A DNA stretch of 64,000 nt from Lotus japonicus (GCF_012489685.1 NC_080045.1:51543096-51607095); one strand, 5' to 3'. Positions 11,400-23,407 are shown, numbered from the stretch's first letter. The notes: generated by a model not told the origin, from the letters alone. Translations and numbers: made by a program.

Positions 11400-12403
11400 A
11401 ACAAAAACCAAAATAACTAGTGATGGATAACTCACATGAAAACTTACTGTGAATGGTGATTAACACAGAAAATTGTTGATTTTTTTTTACCTTAAATAAT
11501 AAATAGGGTTTAATGTTTGCAGAAATATAAAACCACACGTACGTTCTATGATATCTAGAATGTAAAATGTCCTATGCAAACAAAAAAAGTTATGCAATCA
11601 CACGTCAGTGGTCACAAATTTGATGTATGGGTACATCATGAAAGGCCTGATCCTACTCATGGCTACAAAAGATTTGGTGAAAGGAAAAAATCTCAAAAAG
11701 ATCTGGTTGTTAGTGTGGTTTACCATTCTTTGTTCCCTATGCCTGCAGAGGGTTGAATCTATATTTATGCAGGGAAAATATGATGAAGTCTGGTTCTCAG
11801 CAAAAATAGGATGTTCTTTTTCTGATTGTTGCAATTATCCTCTACAGACTACAATGTATCACGCAGACCTGTTTAATAGCTGTAGGATGGTATTGTTGCA
11901 AAATATGAGGATGAGCAACGCAAACACAAACAATATCTGATAGAGCAGTACTAAGTAGAAGATTGTAGACTAAGTCATGAATTAGATTCACTGTCCTCAA
12001 GAGTTTTATCCGGGTATCATCCCCCGAATACGTCCCCAAGTCTAATCAGTCCCTTTCGATGATAAACTGGGTAACAGAGCTAGTGAGATCAAATCAACAA
12101 GGAAGTAAAGAGAAGAGAAAAGGTTGCTGATATGTGTGTCTCCTCATGAGAATTAGAATTAGCATATGCAAGCAATGACTCTGTGAATAACAAATATTGA
12201 GAGATAAATGTTGGGCGGCAGAAATTAAATACTAGGTGGCAAGCCTGAAGGAGGCAGCATACTAAACAAGGGTCAATCTATGTGGACTGTTGCATTTATT
12301 GTGAACGGTAGCACTAGCACATATGTATAAAATGTGTTTGAACTTTTGAAATACTCACTATTTTTCCCATATGATTGATGATTAATCACATGTGGCAGCA
12401 AAC
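11400..12403. other. Intergenic, unassigned open frames
   Basis: Two overlapping plus-strand frames (11574-11756 and 11608-11940) and a minus-strand frame cover the same bases. None shows a domain I know. One frame reads a fairly protein-like Asp-Pro-Thr-His-Gly-Tyr stretch, so a decayed exon is possible. From about 12404 the sequence becomes the 3' flank of the duplicated resistance-gene unit. Confidence 0.3.
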
Positions 12404-14124
12404 TAGTTCGTTGACATTTAATTTGTTTACTGATTCAGATCTCTTGGTACAATTAATTATACCAGTGGTTTCTGTGTACAGATAAAATTATGGTTCAGAT
12501 AGTGTAGTGATTAGTCCCTAGGAGTGGAGAAACGCTTACCCTCTGTTCAAAGGCACCCACTAGCTTGATAAATGCAGTTTTAATTTGTAACACTATGCAT
12601 ATCTTTTACCTGTACCCATATTGAAGAGCATTACATAGTGTAAGAACTGAAAATTATTGAATAAGTTATTACGAAATAAGTATATTTTTATAATATATGA
12701 ATTGGTTGATCCTTGTCTGTTGTATGTTTTCCGTAAATGGATTTCTTTGATTTGTTTACTGTTGTCATGATTATGGGAATATGTGTATGTCATGTATACA
12801 TGGTAACGTCTCATAGGACAACCCCACCTTGTTGTTGGTATGGTTGTTGTGGTTGCTGTCGAAAAATAACATAAGTTTTGTCTTGGTAGTTAGTCGTCAG
12901 TAAACGACAGAAATGCATAATATTTAGAAATAGACTTAGGCTAATTATTTAATTAATCTTAGGAGTCATTTAAATAAAAATAAAATTGATATTATAGGGA
13001 TAAATTTCGTGGTTTCCAATATTAATGACTAGGAGAGAGAAAATTGGGTTGAAAGTCTAATTTGGAGTTGTTTAAGGGCTTTTTCATAAAAATGGAATAA
13101 ATATTTTAAAAATTGAAAAGGTGATAAAATATTTTAATAAAATTAAGATTAGGTCTGAGCTGACTCAAAAATAATTATTTTATTAAAAAATAAATTATTT
13201 TCATAAATAATTCGAAATTGTTTAAATTAATGATATTAAGGTAATTTAAAGACTATATCATTAAAATATCTTAGAAAAATTTGAAATTTGGGTTAGTAAA
13301 AATAGTAGATAATATCTGAAGATAACCAAAATTGTTTTGGAGTGGAAAATTGATTAATTTCGGAAATTTTTTATTTTTAGTGATTAATTCATTAATTAAA
13401 CCTTGTTTTGACTTAAAACTTAACCAAAATAAGAGATAATGATTTGAAAATTTTTAGAGATAATGATTTGAAAATTTTTAGAGGACTTCTAGAAGGTGAG
13501 GGGAACATGGTAGAATGAATGTGATCAACTTTTGGGGTTAATAAAATTTATTTTCGGAATTTACCCTTTTATTTTAATTAATTTCTTCAAATTAAGGTTT
13601 AGTAGCTTGAAGGGCAAGCAAGCTAGGTTGACTTGACTCTAGAACTTTGGAGAAGCTTCTAGAGAAGTGAAACAACCTTAGAAAACTAAATGGAGTTCAG
13701 TTCTATCTAGAGGTTATTTAATTAATTAATTAGGGAATATTCTAGGCATAAGTTGTTGGGTTCTATCTACAAATTCAAAGGAAATGAGGAAGGAAATGAA
13801 CCAAGACTAAGGTTTAGGGAAAGGGGACTTAAAAACAGAAAAAAAAAAACACCCTCAAATGATGGGCTGGTCGAGCTCCTTAAGGGGGATTGGTTGGTGA
13901 ACCTCTCCTATAGATAGAGCATTAACTGAAGGTAAAAGTCACAACACCACAGTAGCTGATACCTTCACTCAAAAACCAAAAACACTTGAGACTTCTAGGA
14001 CCTTAGAGCTCTCCCCCTTTGGCTGAAACTCTCCTCTCACCTTGGCATATTCATATCAACTTCATCCTTGTCCAAGGTTAGTAGTTTGTCTCCTAAGTTT
14101 TGATCTTTCGTAAGGTTGGGATTA

Positions 14125-17100
14125 AACATTGTAACACCCCGATTTCGGTGGCGTCACTTTAGTAACCAAAAAGAAAATAAAGCGGAAAAACGTGAATATT
14201 TTTTTTCGAGATATTTGTTTTAAGTAAATAAAAGACTTGTCGAAATAAAGACTCATCGACGAAAGATAACCACAACTAATGTACAATATATTTACAGCCC
14301 CCGCTGTAAGTAGTAAGTAGAGAACCACGTCACGAGTAACCTCCAGTGACGGGAAAGTAGTCGAAAGTAGTGCCCTTAGGCAATATGTACAATACCAAGT
14401 GAAAGGTCAAGTGTTCACAATACAGTCCTCCAAAATGAAAGTAGGTCAGCCCCAAACGGCCTAAATAAGACCTCCTAGTCCAACCAACTCTCTGTGATTT
14501 CCATAAAGAAAACCACACAAAAAGCTAACGGTCGGGAACCTACCTTGCCCCAAAATGAGAAACTGAAGACCAGAGCTATAACTCTACTCCTACCCTAATC
14601 CTGTCCAGAGGAGTTCACCCCAACACTCACAACAACATGCTAGCATGATCATCGTCTGAATCAGAATCCAGGACGACTAGGTCAATGTCTGTGACCATCC
14701 CTCCTCTCGCTGCTGCTACAAGCTCCTGTGCTGGTCTCTCGGGTCTAGAACCCGAACCAAGGTCAGCAGCGACGACAACAGTAGGTGAACTAGAGCCCAA
14801 AGAAGTCCCTCCCACAGGCTCCTCCTCCGAGGGGTCCTCATCGTCAGAAGACGACGGTGGTGGTGGTGCTCCTACTCCGGGTCCGCAGTGTACGCCAGGT
14901 GGCAGGTTGAAGCTGACGGTGTAATGCCTCAGAACTCCCTCCGTCAAGTGTCCCAGACTGTCGACACGATCTTCCATTATTCTCCCCGAGTAGGTCGCTC
15001 TGTGGCCAGCGGGGTCGACCACCCAAGAGTCGGGGATCTCCTGATCTAACATCTCAAATCTAGTCCCCCCGAAGGGTGGACCATCGTGAACTAATCCGGC
15101 ATGAACATCTGACAAAAGGCGTAGTCCGCCCAAACACACACAGAAGGCGCGAGGGTCAACTCCAAAGAATTACATAAGTAATACACCCAGTAGGTAAAGA
15201 TTAAGGAATAACTACTTAGGCTTAGAAGTTTGTGATAGCATTATAAATTGTATAATTTCCAATGAATATAAATAACAAATAATAACAATTAGCATGTATC
15301 AAATAAGATTAACAAGTAACAATCACACTCGGCAACTAAGTCAGTATGCATGGTGCATGAATGCAATGCTAAGGAACAAGATGCAATCCGGAAGGATGGG
15401 CACCATCGAGTCAGCCGTAACACCGGCCAAGGTGGGACCATTTCTGCTCGGGCGTCTCTTATACCAAACAAAATGTAGTCAGATCAGCAGTGAACCCGTA
15501 GGTCTGCCATTTCCGTCTGCTACTAAGAATCACCGTAGTGTTCTCATATGGAAATCCGGGTCTTAGGACCATTTTGGAATCCATCGAGGTCCGACTTCCT
15601 GCCGTATATTAACCTCAAAATGTGTGAATGTATGCAACGTGATTAGCCAAACAACGTCTCCGACCTCACTCGTCACGTCGTCACGTGTTCTAGCTAACTT
15701 ATTGTCTCTAAAAGAATACCCTAAGGTAAAAGTCGATTCTGCGACAAAAGACATTAAATATAAAAAGAGTGCAATCACTCGTGATAACTTCTCGAGTTAT
15801 CTGACTCATCTCCATCCGATGGTCAAAAACTGCTCAGCGAGCAAAGAGTACCAATGTAATTGGAAACTTATAGTTCCCGGACTTATCCTTTAGATAGTCA
15901 AATAAATAAACTGCTCATCGAGCAAAGAGTATTAAATACTCAGAAACTTATTAGTTTTCCTAAATCTTGGATTCGGCGGCACTTCTCATTTTCCAAAACT
16001 AATATTCAAACCCTAAGCTTTCGTCTGAGATTGTTGTCATTATTTAAAGGGTTCAGAGGTTGTTTAGTGTCTTATGAATTTTTCCTTGTAAAATAGTTTC
16101 CATTTAGTTTTATCTCTAATCTTATGAGTTTAAAAGATCCCATAATCCCAAGTAATTCACAGAGAAGGCCTCGATCCATTAAAACAATAACAAAGGCCCG
16201 AACCTCTGTTCGTCCCGTCAAACTTTCCCAAAATCTCATGATAAGTTCTGGCATAACTGCCCGTTATTCTCACTCTGACGTACAACAGATATATGTGTAA
16301 TTGCATAATCAAAGTAACACAATCCAACAGTCATGGCACATATATCAACACATCCTAGATTAACCATTTAGCACATAGTATGTAGATCAATATCAACACA
16401 TCCTAGATTAACCATTTAGCACATAACATGTGAATCAATATCAAAGACAATTCAAGCGATAAATGATTATCAATTGTCAGTCGTAGCCTCAGAAAACATT
16501 TTTCCCAGTCAAACACAATCAAGTGCATAAACAGTAAATAGTGTCGAATTCGTCGACACCTAAATCATTATCTAGTATTCAGTGAGAAGCCCTCACCTGT
16601 AATTCCTCCAGGGTGTTCCTCAAGTTCTCCTTCATAACCTTCCTCTCCGACTCCACAGAGTTCCTCAAACGAACCTTAAAGTAAATTCACAGAAATCAAT
16701 CACAATGAGTCAGAAACTCAGCAAACAATATGTACTAGGGTTACACGAAGCATTATAAACTCCGAAGTACGATAATCTAACGCGTTAAGACAAGTTTTCG
16801 AAAAACAAAATTTTCCTCCCCCCTCGGAGTGCTCTCGGCCACACATCATAATTGTGTGCGCCGATTTTTCTTCGTTCAAACTTGGTTCCTAGGTTATCAT
16901 TAGTGGTAACTAAGGCGAATCTAAGCTCAGAAAAATTTTCGGATCGAAAACTGTCGCAGGGGTATTTTGGTCAATATTTTTAGCTCAGAATTTCAAAATT
17001 GGAATTTCGAAAAACAAATTGGATGGGGACGTTACCAACGACGTTTATGACAACTAATCCTACTAGCGCTAAGCTAAGTCGAGAGTTTTCAGCTTAAAGG

Positions 17101-18193
17101 ATGAAACTTTGTCCCAAAATGGGGTTTTCAAGTAGAATTGGAATTCGGCGACATTTCGGCGACATTCGGCAAAATGTAATCCGCTAGAAGTACTCTTGGG
17201 TACGTAGGGAATTTGTTTAGACACTAAAATCAAGTTATTTGGACAGTTTTACAAAAAACTCAAAACTTTGAGCACAGAAAGACATAGAGAAAAACGACGG
17301 AATTGACGATCAGAAGTGAGAGATAGTATCTATACCTCGATGTCTTCGAATAGCAACGAAAGGTGAAGCAATCGGGCAAGAAACGGCGAAAATCACTTCC
17401 TCCCTCCTTCTCCTTCAAGCTCGCGGGTTTGGGGTTTCAAAGGGGTGAATGTTGTGAAAAATTTTCATTTTCTTGCAATTTATAGGTTTTGGAAAATGCG
17501 GAAAATGAAAATTTTGCGATTTCGATTTTTCCTACGTATTCCTCTGTGAATTCTAAGATAGGTTTTGGCGACAGAATTCCAGAACTCAAAACAGGTTTCT
17601 TGGAATTAAATCAAACGATCCAAAATCGGTGTAAATCGATTTTACCCGAAAAGTTACTTTTTGCAGTAGATGTTGGATGAGAAAACTTCGTTCTTAAGAA
17701 AGATTGGAAATATCAAGAGAAATGGGCGTAAGCGTGTGGAATCTTCATTTGAAGCTCCGAATAGAAAAAGTCTTCATCGTCGGTTGATTTTAGGTTTCTT
17801 GAACTATTAGTGATTTAGTTTCGGCAAACTTCCGAGTATTGGAATTTGACATTCGTACATTCCAGGGTTTCGTATCGAAACGCTTGTTATGGAAGAATTA
17901 AGAGAAGTTATAACATTTCTCTAAAGATTTTTGGAATTAATTTCCATCGTTTCTTTAAGTGCAAATTAGCTATTTATTAGCACTCTTGCCCTAGGTTTAA
18001 GCGAATACTAATCGTGCTATAACTTTTATCGACTTTGATACAATCCTTAGCCTTTTCCTGAACTTTCTCCTTCATAAATTATTTCCATTCGATAAACTTG
18101 TTCAGGTTTTCCTTCACGATACATCAAAACTAATCGTGAATATGAATTTTATTCAGTTTATTCTAAACTTAAAAACTTGGGTCTCACAAACAT
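14125..18193 (-). mobile_element. Nested solo LTR 2 (14130-18188) with 5-bp target duplication
   Basis: On the minus strand it starts TGTGAGACCCAAG (18188) and ends GGGGTGTTACA (14130). It is flanked by AACAT on both sides (14125-14129, 18189-18193). At 4059 bp it is the same family as solo LTR 1 (746-5377) in opposite orientation; the terminal few hundred bases align readily. A TATA-like CTATAAATT lies near 17480 on the minus strand, followed by a possible splice donor after CATCGAG, supporting this orientation. It has no gag-pol but contains a 170-codon sense ORF at 14627-15139. It is inserted inside the outer LTR, so it is younger. Confidence 0.85.
14627..15139 (-). CDS. ORF inside solo LTR 2, acidic/proline-rich, function unknown
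   Basis: A 170-codon open frame runs in the inferred sense direction of the LTR. I recognise no enzyme domain. Its first third contains Val-His-Asp-Gly-Pro-Pro-Phe-Gly-Gly, the middle has a Pro-Pro-Pro-Pro-Ser-Ser-Ser run followed by Asp/Glu-rich sequence, and it ends with Thr-Asp-Ile-Asp-Leu-Val-Val-Leu-Asp-Ser-Asp-Ser-Asp-Asp-Asp. The related solo LTR 1 keeps recognisable pieces (about 4700-4910) with the middle deleted and frames broken. The outer LTR at 307 and the LTR at 28627 have comparable acidic frame ends. It could be a remnant of an LTR-encoded protein or a readthrough gag-like piece. Start codon choice is arbitrary. Confidence 0.35.
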   Translation of the reverse strand: MCLGGLRLLSDVHAGLVHDGPPFGGTRFEMLDQEIPDSWVVDPAGHRATYSGRIMEDRVDSLGHLTEGVLRHYTVSFNLPPGVHCGPGVGAPPPPSSSDDEDPSEEEPVGGTSLGSSSPTVVVAADLGSGSRPERPAQELVAAARGGMVTDIDLVVLDSDSDDDHASMLL

Positions 18194-20262
18194 GTCTCGT
18201 ATGATCTTTTACTAAAAATGAAACTTAGAGAGGATTAATCTCTCTATTTTTTTTTTTACTCAAGAGGTTAAAAGATCATAACGTTTTAAAAAGAGACGTT
18301 TTGGGTTCATTAAGGGGCTAGGGTTTTGAAATCGGATTTGCAAACAAAAAGAAGAATTTTTTTCCCTCCTTCCTTGTAGTAGTCGTGGGTTGGGGTATTA
18401 GGGAGGGGTAATTACTCGAATGAGAACCTTTATTAACGATGTTAATATTCTTTTGGTAGGTTGTCATCACATGCAATACAACTTGAGAAGGTAAGGGTAG
18501 TCTTTTTACTAGTGCGTGAGTCTGCATGTTTTTACTTTTTGCATGTATATGAGATGAAGGTGTTGAGGCGTTTGTTAATGTTTGCATGCTATGCTATTGT
18601 ATTGTTTGATGTATGCCTATGACATAAAATTTGTTGGATATATGTTAAGATGTCGAATTTGGAAAATTGTCGAATTGTTGAATGGAAATTTGGAAATACG
18701 ACATCCCTTGTTGATATATGTGACCATGGGTCACGAAATTTGTTGTTGACTAACTTGAGCATTAGGACTTGAATTTGAAGTGGCAACATGGTGGTAATTG
18801 TCCCACCTTTCGAGGTATTTTGAATTACTTGACGACGAAGTCGTCTAGCCTTGTGAGGCTTGATCGATCCATGTTGGTAGTAGCATATAGGCATTAAGAC
18901 TAACCTTATAAGTTTTGAATGGTTGATAAGTTGTTAATTGTCTATCCTTAAAATTTAAATTATGAAGTTTGTTGTTATTGATAAGGATAAGACTTTTAAT
19001 TTGTTGTTATCTCTTCTTTAATTTTGAATTTGAAATTTGTTATCTTTAATTTTGAATTTGAAATGTGTTATCTTATCTTTAATTTTTGAATTTGAAATTT
19101 GTTGTCTTATCTTTAATTTTTGAATTCGAAATTGTTATCTTGTTTGATTTTGAATTTTTGAGACTAACCCTTAATGATTGTTACTTGAATATGTGGGCGC
19201 TTAACGCCAGATGAGCCGTCGGACAGCGGGGTTTGAGCGACGAGTTGGGTGTAAATTGTTGACGTGGCGACACAAAAGATCGACACTTTCGTGAGGAGTT
19301 TTTCGGACTGATTGGTTGAAGGACATAACTTTTATTTATGGATTTCGTTTTAAACCAGGGTTTTTATTTTTATCGTACGTCGATATTTTTATTTGGAATT
19401 TACGCTAGCGGGTTTTTAATTAGGTTTTATTCGGTTACTTTATTATTATCATAACTATTCCGTTTAAAGTTTTGAATGTCGTTGTTGGATAAGTTTTTGA
19501 AAAGGACCAAATGATAAGGTTTTTGAATCGACTAAGATAAAAACAAACGACGAGTTTTTGAACTTGAGGATAATGAATCAGTTGTGAAAATGATTTTGAA
19601 AATAAGATTGAAAAACCCCATTTGAGTTCAAGAAAGAACTCGGGTTGTTCTGTCTTGGTAAGGAGTGCTTTCAATGAGGCATTGTGCCCGGCCAACTTAC
19701 CTGGGAACTTCTCGGGTCATTACTTGGGTGATAGTGGACTTTGTGTTTTCAAAAAATCATCACCTTTTGGAAAAGAAAAAAAAACGAGTTAGTTGCCATA
19801 TTTGTTTGGGTTACTAATGTGATCCCCGATTTAAAAATTGGTGCGTTACACATAGTAGGTAACTATGGAATGATAAACACAATTAAGAAGGGGGAAAGAC
19901 GAAATTGGGGAAAATCCTCTTAAGTCATAATATAAGATTTACCATAAACATAAGTACATAACCAAGGATTTCACTGCCTGTTCAGATAAGAATCCAAAAT
20001 ACAAGTGAAATCCTCTAAACTGGATTTATCTATCATATGAAAGAGGAAGCCAAGATTAACAGCTCCTGGATTATAGTCAACTTTATTCTTAGAATAGACA
20101 CAATTCTCCCAAATAAACCACTCGAAATTTTTAAAACCATTTCTGAATATAAAATGTGTCCAAAACTACTTCCTCCTACTTAACACACAATAGAACCACC
20201 ATCCCATTTTGAGCTAGCAAACACTTGCGATAAATTCTCTTGTGCAACACTTAGTCTTCCTT

Positions 20263-20790
20263 CTACTCCATATATGTGCTTCGTAGATACAAGCGATTCT
20301 TATTATTCTTGGCCCTTTCCACAATTGTTTGAATAAACTTATATTCATACCTGCAATGCAAGATACAAGGCACTTTAAATCACGTATGCACAAAATTTTC
20401 ATTATACAGATTTATATCATTTAAAAGAATATGAAAACAATAAGCTTGACTAATTAATCACACACAAAACGGATTGTCATGCATCATACAAAACTACATT
20501 GAAACTAAAATCATTCCTGTTAACAAAGTCACCTTTAAAATGACACTTAGAAGCCTACATTTCTTGGTAAACATAACAAAGAACTTCAAAAACTAAAAGT
20601 AACTAATTAGCATAGTATTAACCACTAGTGCTAGTAGACTAGACGTCAAATATGAAACATAACTAAAAACATTAAAAGTATAGCACATACCCATTACTAT
20701 AAGTCATTCCAGATAAGCCAGCAACTTCAAACAAAGCTGACCTCCATCTTTGAATCTTCTCAGAATCATTCACAAATCTATTTTCACATA
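20263..20790 (-). pseudogene. 3' remnant of the unit-1 CC-NB-ARC-TIR gene (end of TIR exon plus last exon)
   Basis: The minus strand carries the last roughly 33 codons of the TIR exon (up to a conserved donor near 20690), the intron, and the final exon (20350 down to the stop at 20263-20265). That exon encodes Tyr-Glu-Tyr-Lys-Phe-Ile-Gln and ends Thr-Tyr-Met-Glu-stop, as in the intact paralogue. Upstream the homology breaks at about 20788-20790, within codons for His-Glu-Asn-Arg, and the sequence changes to the second exon of a purine-biosynthesis gene. The rest of TIR and NB-ARC is missing from this locus. Confidence 0.75.
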
Positions 20791-20801
20791 AAAACTATAA
20801 C

Positions 20802-21412
20802 CTCTTTGCGAATTCCTCCACAGTAGCACTGTCATCAAAGCTTCCAACCCTATGCTGATAAGAAAGCGAACTCGCTGGGCAGTTCTCCTGTGGATCCAAA
20901 ACCATAACTTTAATTGCCATCTTAGAAGCAGCTTGACAAAGCATGCGACCCAGTTGACCTCCTCCCAGAACCCCAACAACCGCTTCAGACAGTCCATGAA
21001 CAGGTACCTCATCATTGCTACAACACATAACAACAACATGGTCAGAACTCAAAAGACATTACTTTTCACTTCCAGAAACCTCAAAACTATAAATTTTCAC
21101 ATCCATATGCCTCAATTCTCAAAAGGGTGTGAAGGGCTATTGTCAAAACAAGTTTTAAACAAACCCCATTAATAAAGATGCAAAACTTAACCTTGAGGAA
21201 ACTGCACCCTGCTGGTTTGATGCTTGAATAGTGAGGTGAGGGTGGCGACACTGCTTCAGCTTCAAAGAAGATGAAAGGTGAGGTGGTTGGTCCATGTAGA
21301 ATCCGAGTGAAGAAGAGGCTTTGTTTGTAGACGGATGACAAGGTTTGAACGCAAAAGCTGAAGTGCTGGTGTGCCCAGACAACACCGTGCGCGCACTGTG
21401 AAGCATGCTCAA
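20802..21412 (-). pseudogene. 5' fragment of phosphoribosylaminoimidazole carboxylase (PurK-PurE), chloroplast type
   Basis: Exon 1 (21412-21192) encodes a Ser/His-rich N-terminus typical of a chloroplast transit peptide. Exon 2 (21017-20802) encodes Val-His-Gly-Leu, then the PurK nucleotide-binding start Val-Val-Gly-Val-Leu-Gly-Gly-Gly-Gln-Leu-Gly-Arg-Met-Leu, and Met-Val-Leu-Asp-Pro-Gln. Splice signals are intact (TCAAG/GTTAAG, TTGTAG/CAATGA). The plant enzyme is a bifunctional protein of roughly 600 residues that converts AIR to CAIR in purine synthesis. Only about 145 codons are here. The sequence ends about 13 bases beyond the exon 2 donor (AG/GTTATAG), where it joins the TIR fragment. 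No stop or frameshift occurs within the two exons, suggesting a recent capture; a functional parent gene must exist elsewhere. Confidence 0.85.
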
Positions 21413-21646
21413 ACCTCAGCTTTTGCAACAACAGCTTCCTGGTCAGTGAGAGTGTGCCCAAGACCTTGTCTTAGGTTAGAGTTGTGTCTTCTTTTTCATA
21501 TAGACATATACACACTGAACAAAAATCCAATTTGGAAAGCTGAAAATGGATTCTTCCAAAGGAAAAAAATTAACAAATTAAAAAAAAAAGGTTCTTTTTG
21601 TTAAAAAATTCTCAATGTAATTTTTCGATGTATCAAAATAAAAATT

Positions 21647-22209
21647 TCAATGTAATACTCTTTTTTTTTTGAAAGGCAAAAAAGAATATATTAAGATGAA
21701 GTACAAGGGTACTTCAACCCAATACAAAGAGAGAGACAAAAGAAAAGAGGAATAATCGATGACTAACAGTATAGTAGACAAAGATCCATCTACTACTAAG
21801 ATACCCCCACCTCTCCTTGAAGAAAAATCTTAGAGAACAAGCCTCATTAAAACCTTACTAGGACAAAACCCCCTTGGGAAAACCTAGTAAGGAAAAAGAG
21901 TACAAGTTCTCTAAGATCAAAATGAAATCTTCAAGTAGAGCCCAATACAATATATGCCCAAAACCCAATGAATTCTCCATAATTTCCAATCTGCCAGCAA
22001 TCATCAGGATACTAGTAATACTTCAAATTATCTCCCTTTATCACACATCCAATGTCTCCCCATCCTTTGAATTCAGAGTAGGATAAATATAAATCTAGAC
22101 CTGAATTGCATCCCCTGACTAAATTTCCAATGGTTATACTCTGGATGTCCAGAGTATAAATTAACATGCTTTATTATTGTTGGTTTTGGAAAATCAATGT
22201 AATACTCTT
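21647..22209 (-). mobile_element. 3' end of a LINE (21663-22193) with 16-bp target duplication
   Basis: The segment starts with a T-run at its left edge (a poly-A tail on the minus strand) and is flanked by TCAATGTAATACTCTT at 21647-21662 and 22194-22209. The body contains AAGATGAAGTACAAGGGTACTTCAACCC, which resembles 3' ends of plant L1-type elements (family call from memory). It is about 530 bp, strongly 5'-truncated, with no complete reverse-transcriptase domain. Confidence 0.75.
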
Positions 22210-22899
22210 AAACTTTAATTTTGGGATGCCATTGATGTCTGTGGCTGAGCTTTGAGCTTAGGAAAATCAATGATTCCCTCACTTATGCTTTAGGGTTTGT
22301 TCACCTATTTTCATCTTCCTTTTACTTCATCTGAAACATTTTTGCAATAAAAATTGGGATTTGATTTTAATGTCTCCTCTATATATTTATGTCATCTCTA
22401 TGTGATTCTCTTGTGCGCTTTTAGTCTTTTACTAAGCGGAATGTATATTTTATATTCCGCACTTATAAGTGTGGTGTCTAATTGAATAAATGTGACATTA
22501 AAATCAACTCCTATAAAAATTTGTTACTACTAACCCCTCTGTTTATATTATAAGACATTCTTAAGACAATTATGAGTTTGTTAATAAAATATGTAATGAA
22601 ATCAACTAATGTATTTACCCTTAATTAATATATTAGGTAGTGTGAAATAATTAATTATAAGTAGTAATCAAAACTTTAGAATTACAATAGCTAAATAAAT
22701 ACACGGATGATATATGAAAGAAGATGCCGATAAATATTCCTTAAACTTAGTATGAGTCTTATATAAAGGGACACTAAAGATATCTCGAAATGGTTTTATA
22801 AATAGGAATGAATGGAGTATTAAGTATGGTTAATGGTCAAATTAGGTAATAATTTTGTAAAAGAGTTTAATTTTAGTCCTTCGGCCGAAAAATGATGAA

Positions 22900-23407
22900 T
22901 AGTAACAGTAAAGAACTATGTTGTTGATCCAAGTAGAGTGACTTGAAGAACTGACTCATGTGAGACTTGTTTGTTTCTTTAACTTTCATCCTCACCCACA
23001 AGTCTAACCAGAGTAATCGAGTTTAGACTTGTTCTACTTGTGCCTAAGTGGAATCTCAAAGACAGTTGTTGTGGGTACTCTTTTTTGTGCGAACTGAGTT
23101 TCGGAGGCCTATGACTGATTCTATTTTCTTATCTGAGTCCAAATTGTTTTATTTTGATGTAATTTCTAAAAAAGAATTATTGGTTTTATTGTTCTTGAAT
23201 AGTGGGTTGTTGGGAAAGTGAACTCTAATACCACTTGTTGAATTTAGGGTGCGTAGGGCCCAAATCTATGCAGTTGATTCAGGGAGAGTGGGCTTGAAGA
23301 ATATGTATTGTATAGTATGATTCAAAATCCCTTAAAACACCCGCTCTTTTAAACCTTTATTTTGCTCTTGAACTGTCCATGTCAGACTTGTTTGTTTATT
23401 TAACTTT
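22900..23407 (-). mobile_element. Decayed TRIM-like element
   Basis: Two diverged direct repeats share GTTGATTCA/CCA...GAGTG(G)-CTTGAAGAA and CATGT-AGACTTGTTTGTTT-TTTAACTTT (about 22918-22992 and 23270-23410). Just before the right repeat is CTCTAATACCACTTG, whose complement resembles the initiator-methionine tRNA primer-binding site (TGGTATCAGAGC type). That is the arrangement of a minus-strand TRIM. The boundaries are uncertain and there is no clear target duplication. Confidence 0.4.

Larger units (their letters stand above)
12634..19855 (+). mobile_element. Outer solo LTR (12639-19850) with 5-bp target duplication and known empty site
   Basis: It starts TGTAAGAACTG at 12639 and ends GGTGCGTTACA at 19850, flanked by CATAG on both sides (12634-12638, 19851-19855). 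The paralogous unit carries the same flanks joined with a single CATAG at 24292-24296, an intact pre-insertion site. Removing the nested element (14130-18188 and one duplication copy) leaves about 3.15 kb. No gag or pol domain is visible. A degenerate roughly 35-bp repeat rich in TTTGAATTTGAAATTTGTTATC lies at about 19010-19150. Confidence 0.85.

Noticed and set aside
22436..22462. Short palindrome GCGGAAT ... ATTCCGC as a regulatory site
   Set aside because: A 7-bp stem in AT-rich DNA with no adjacent gene is not enough evidence.
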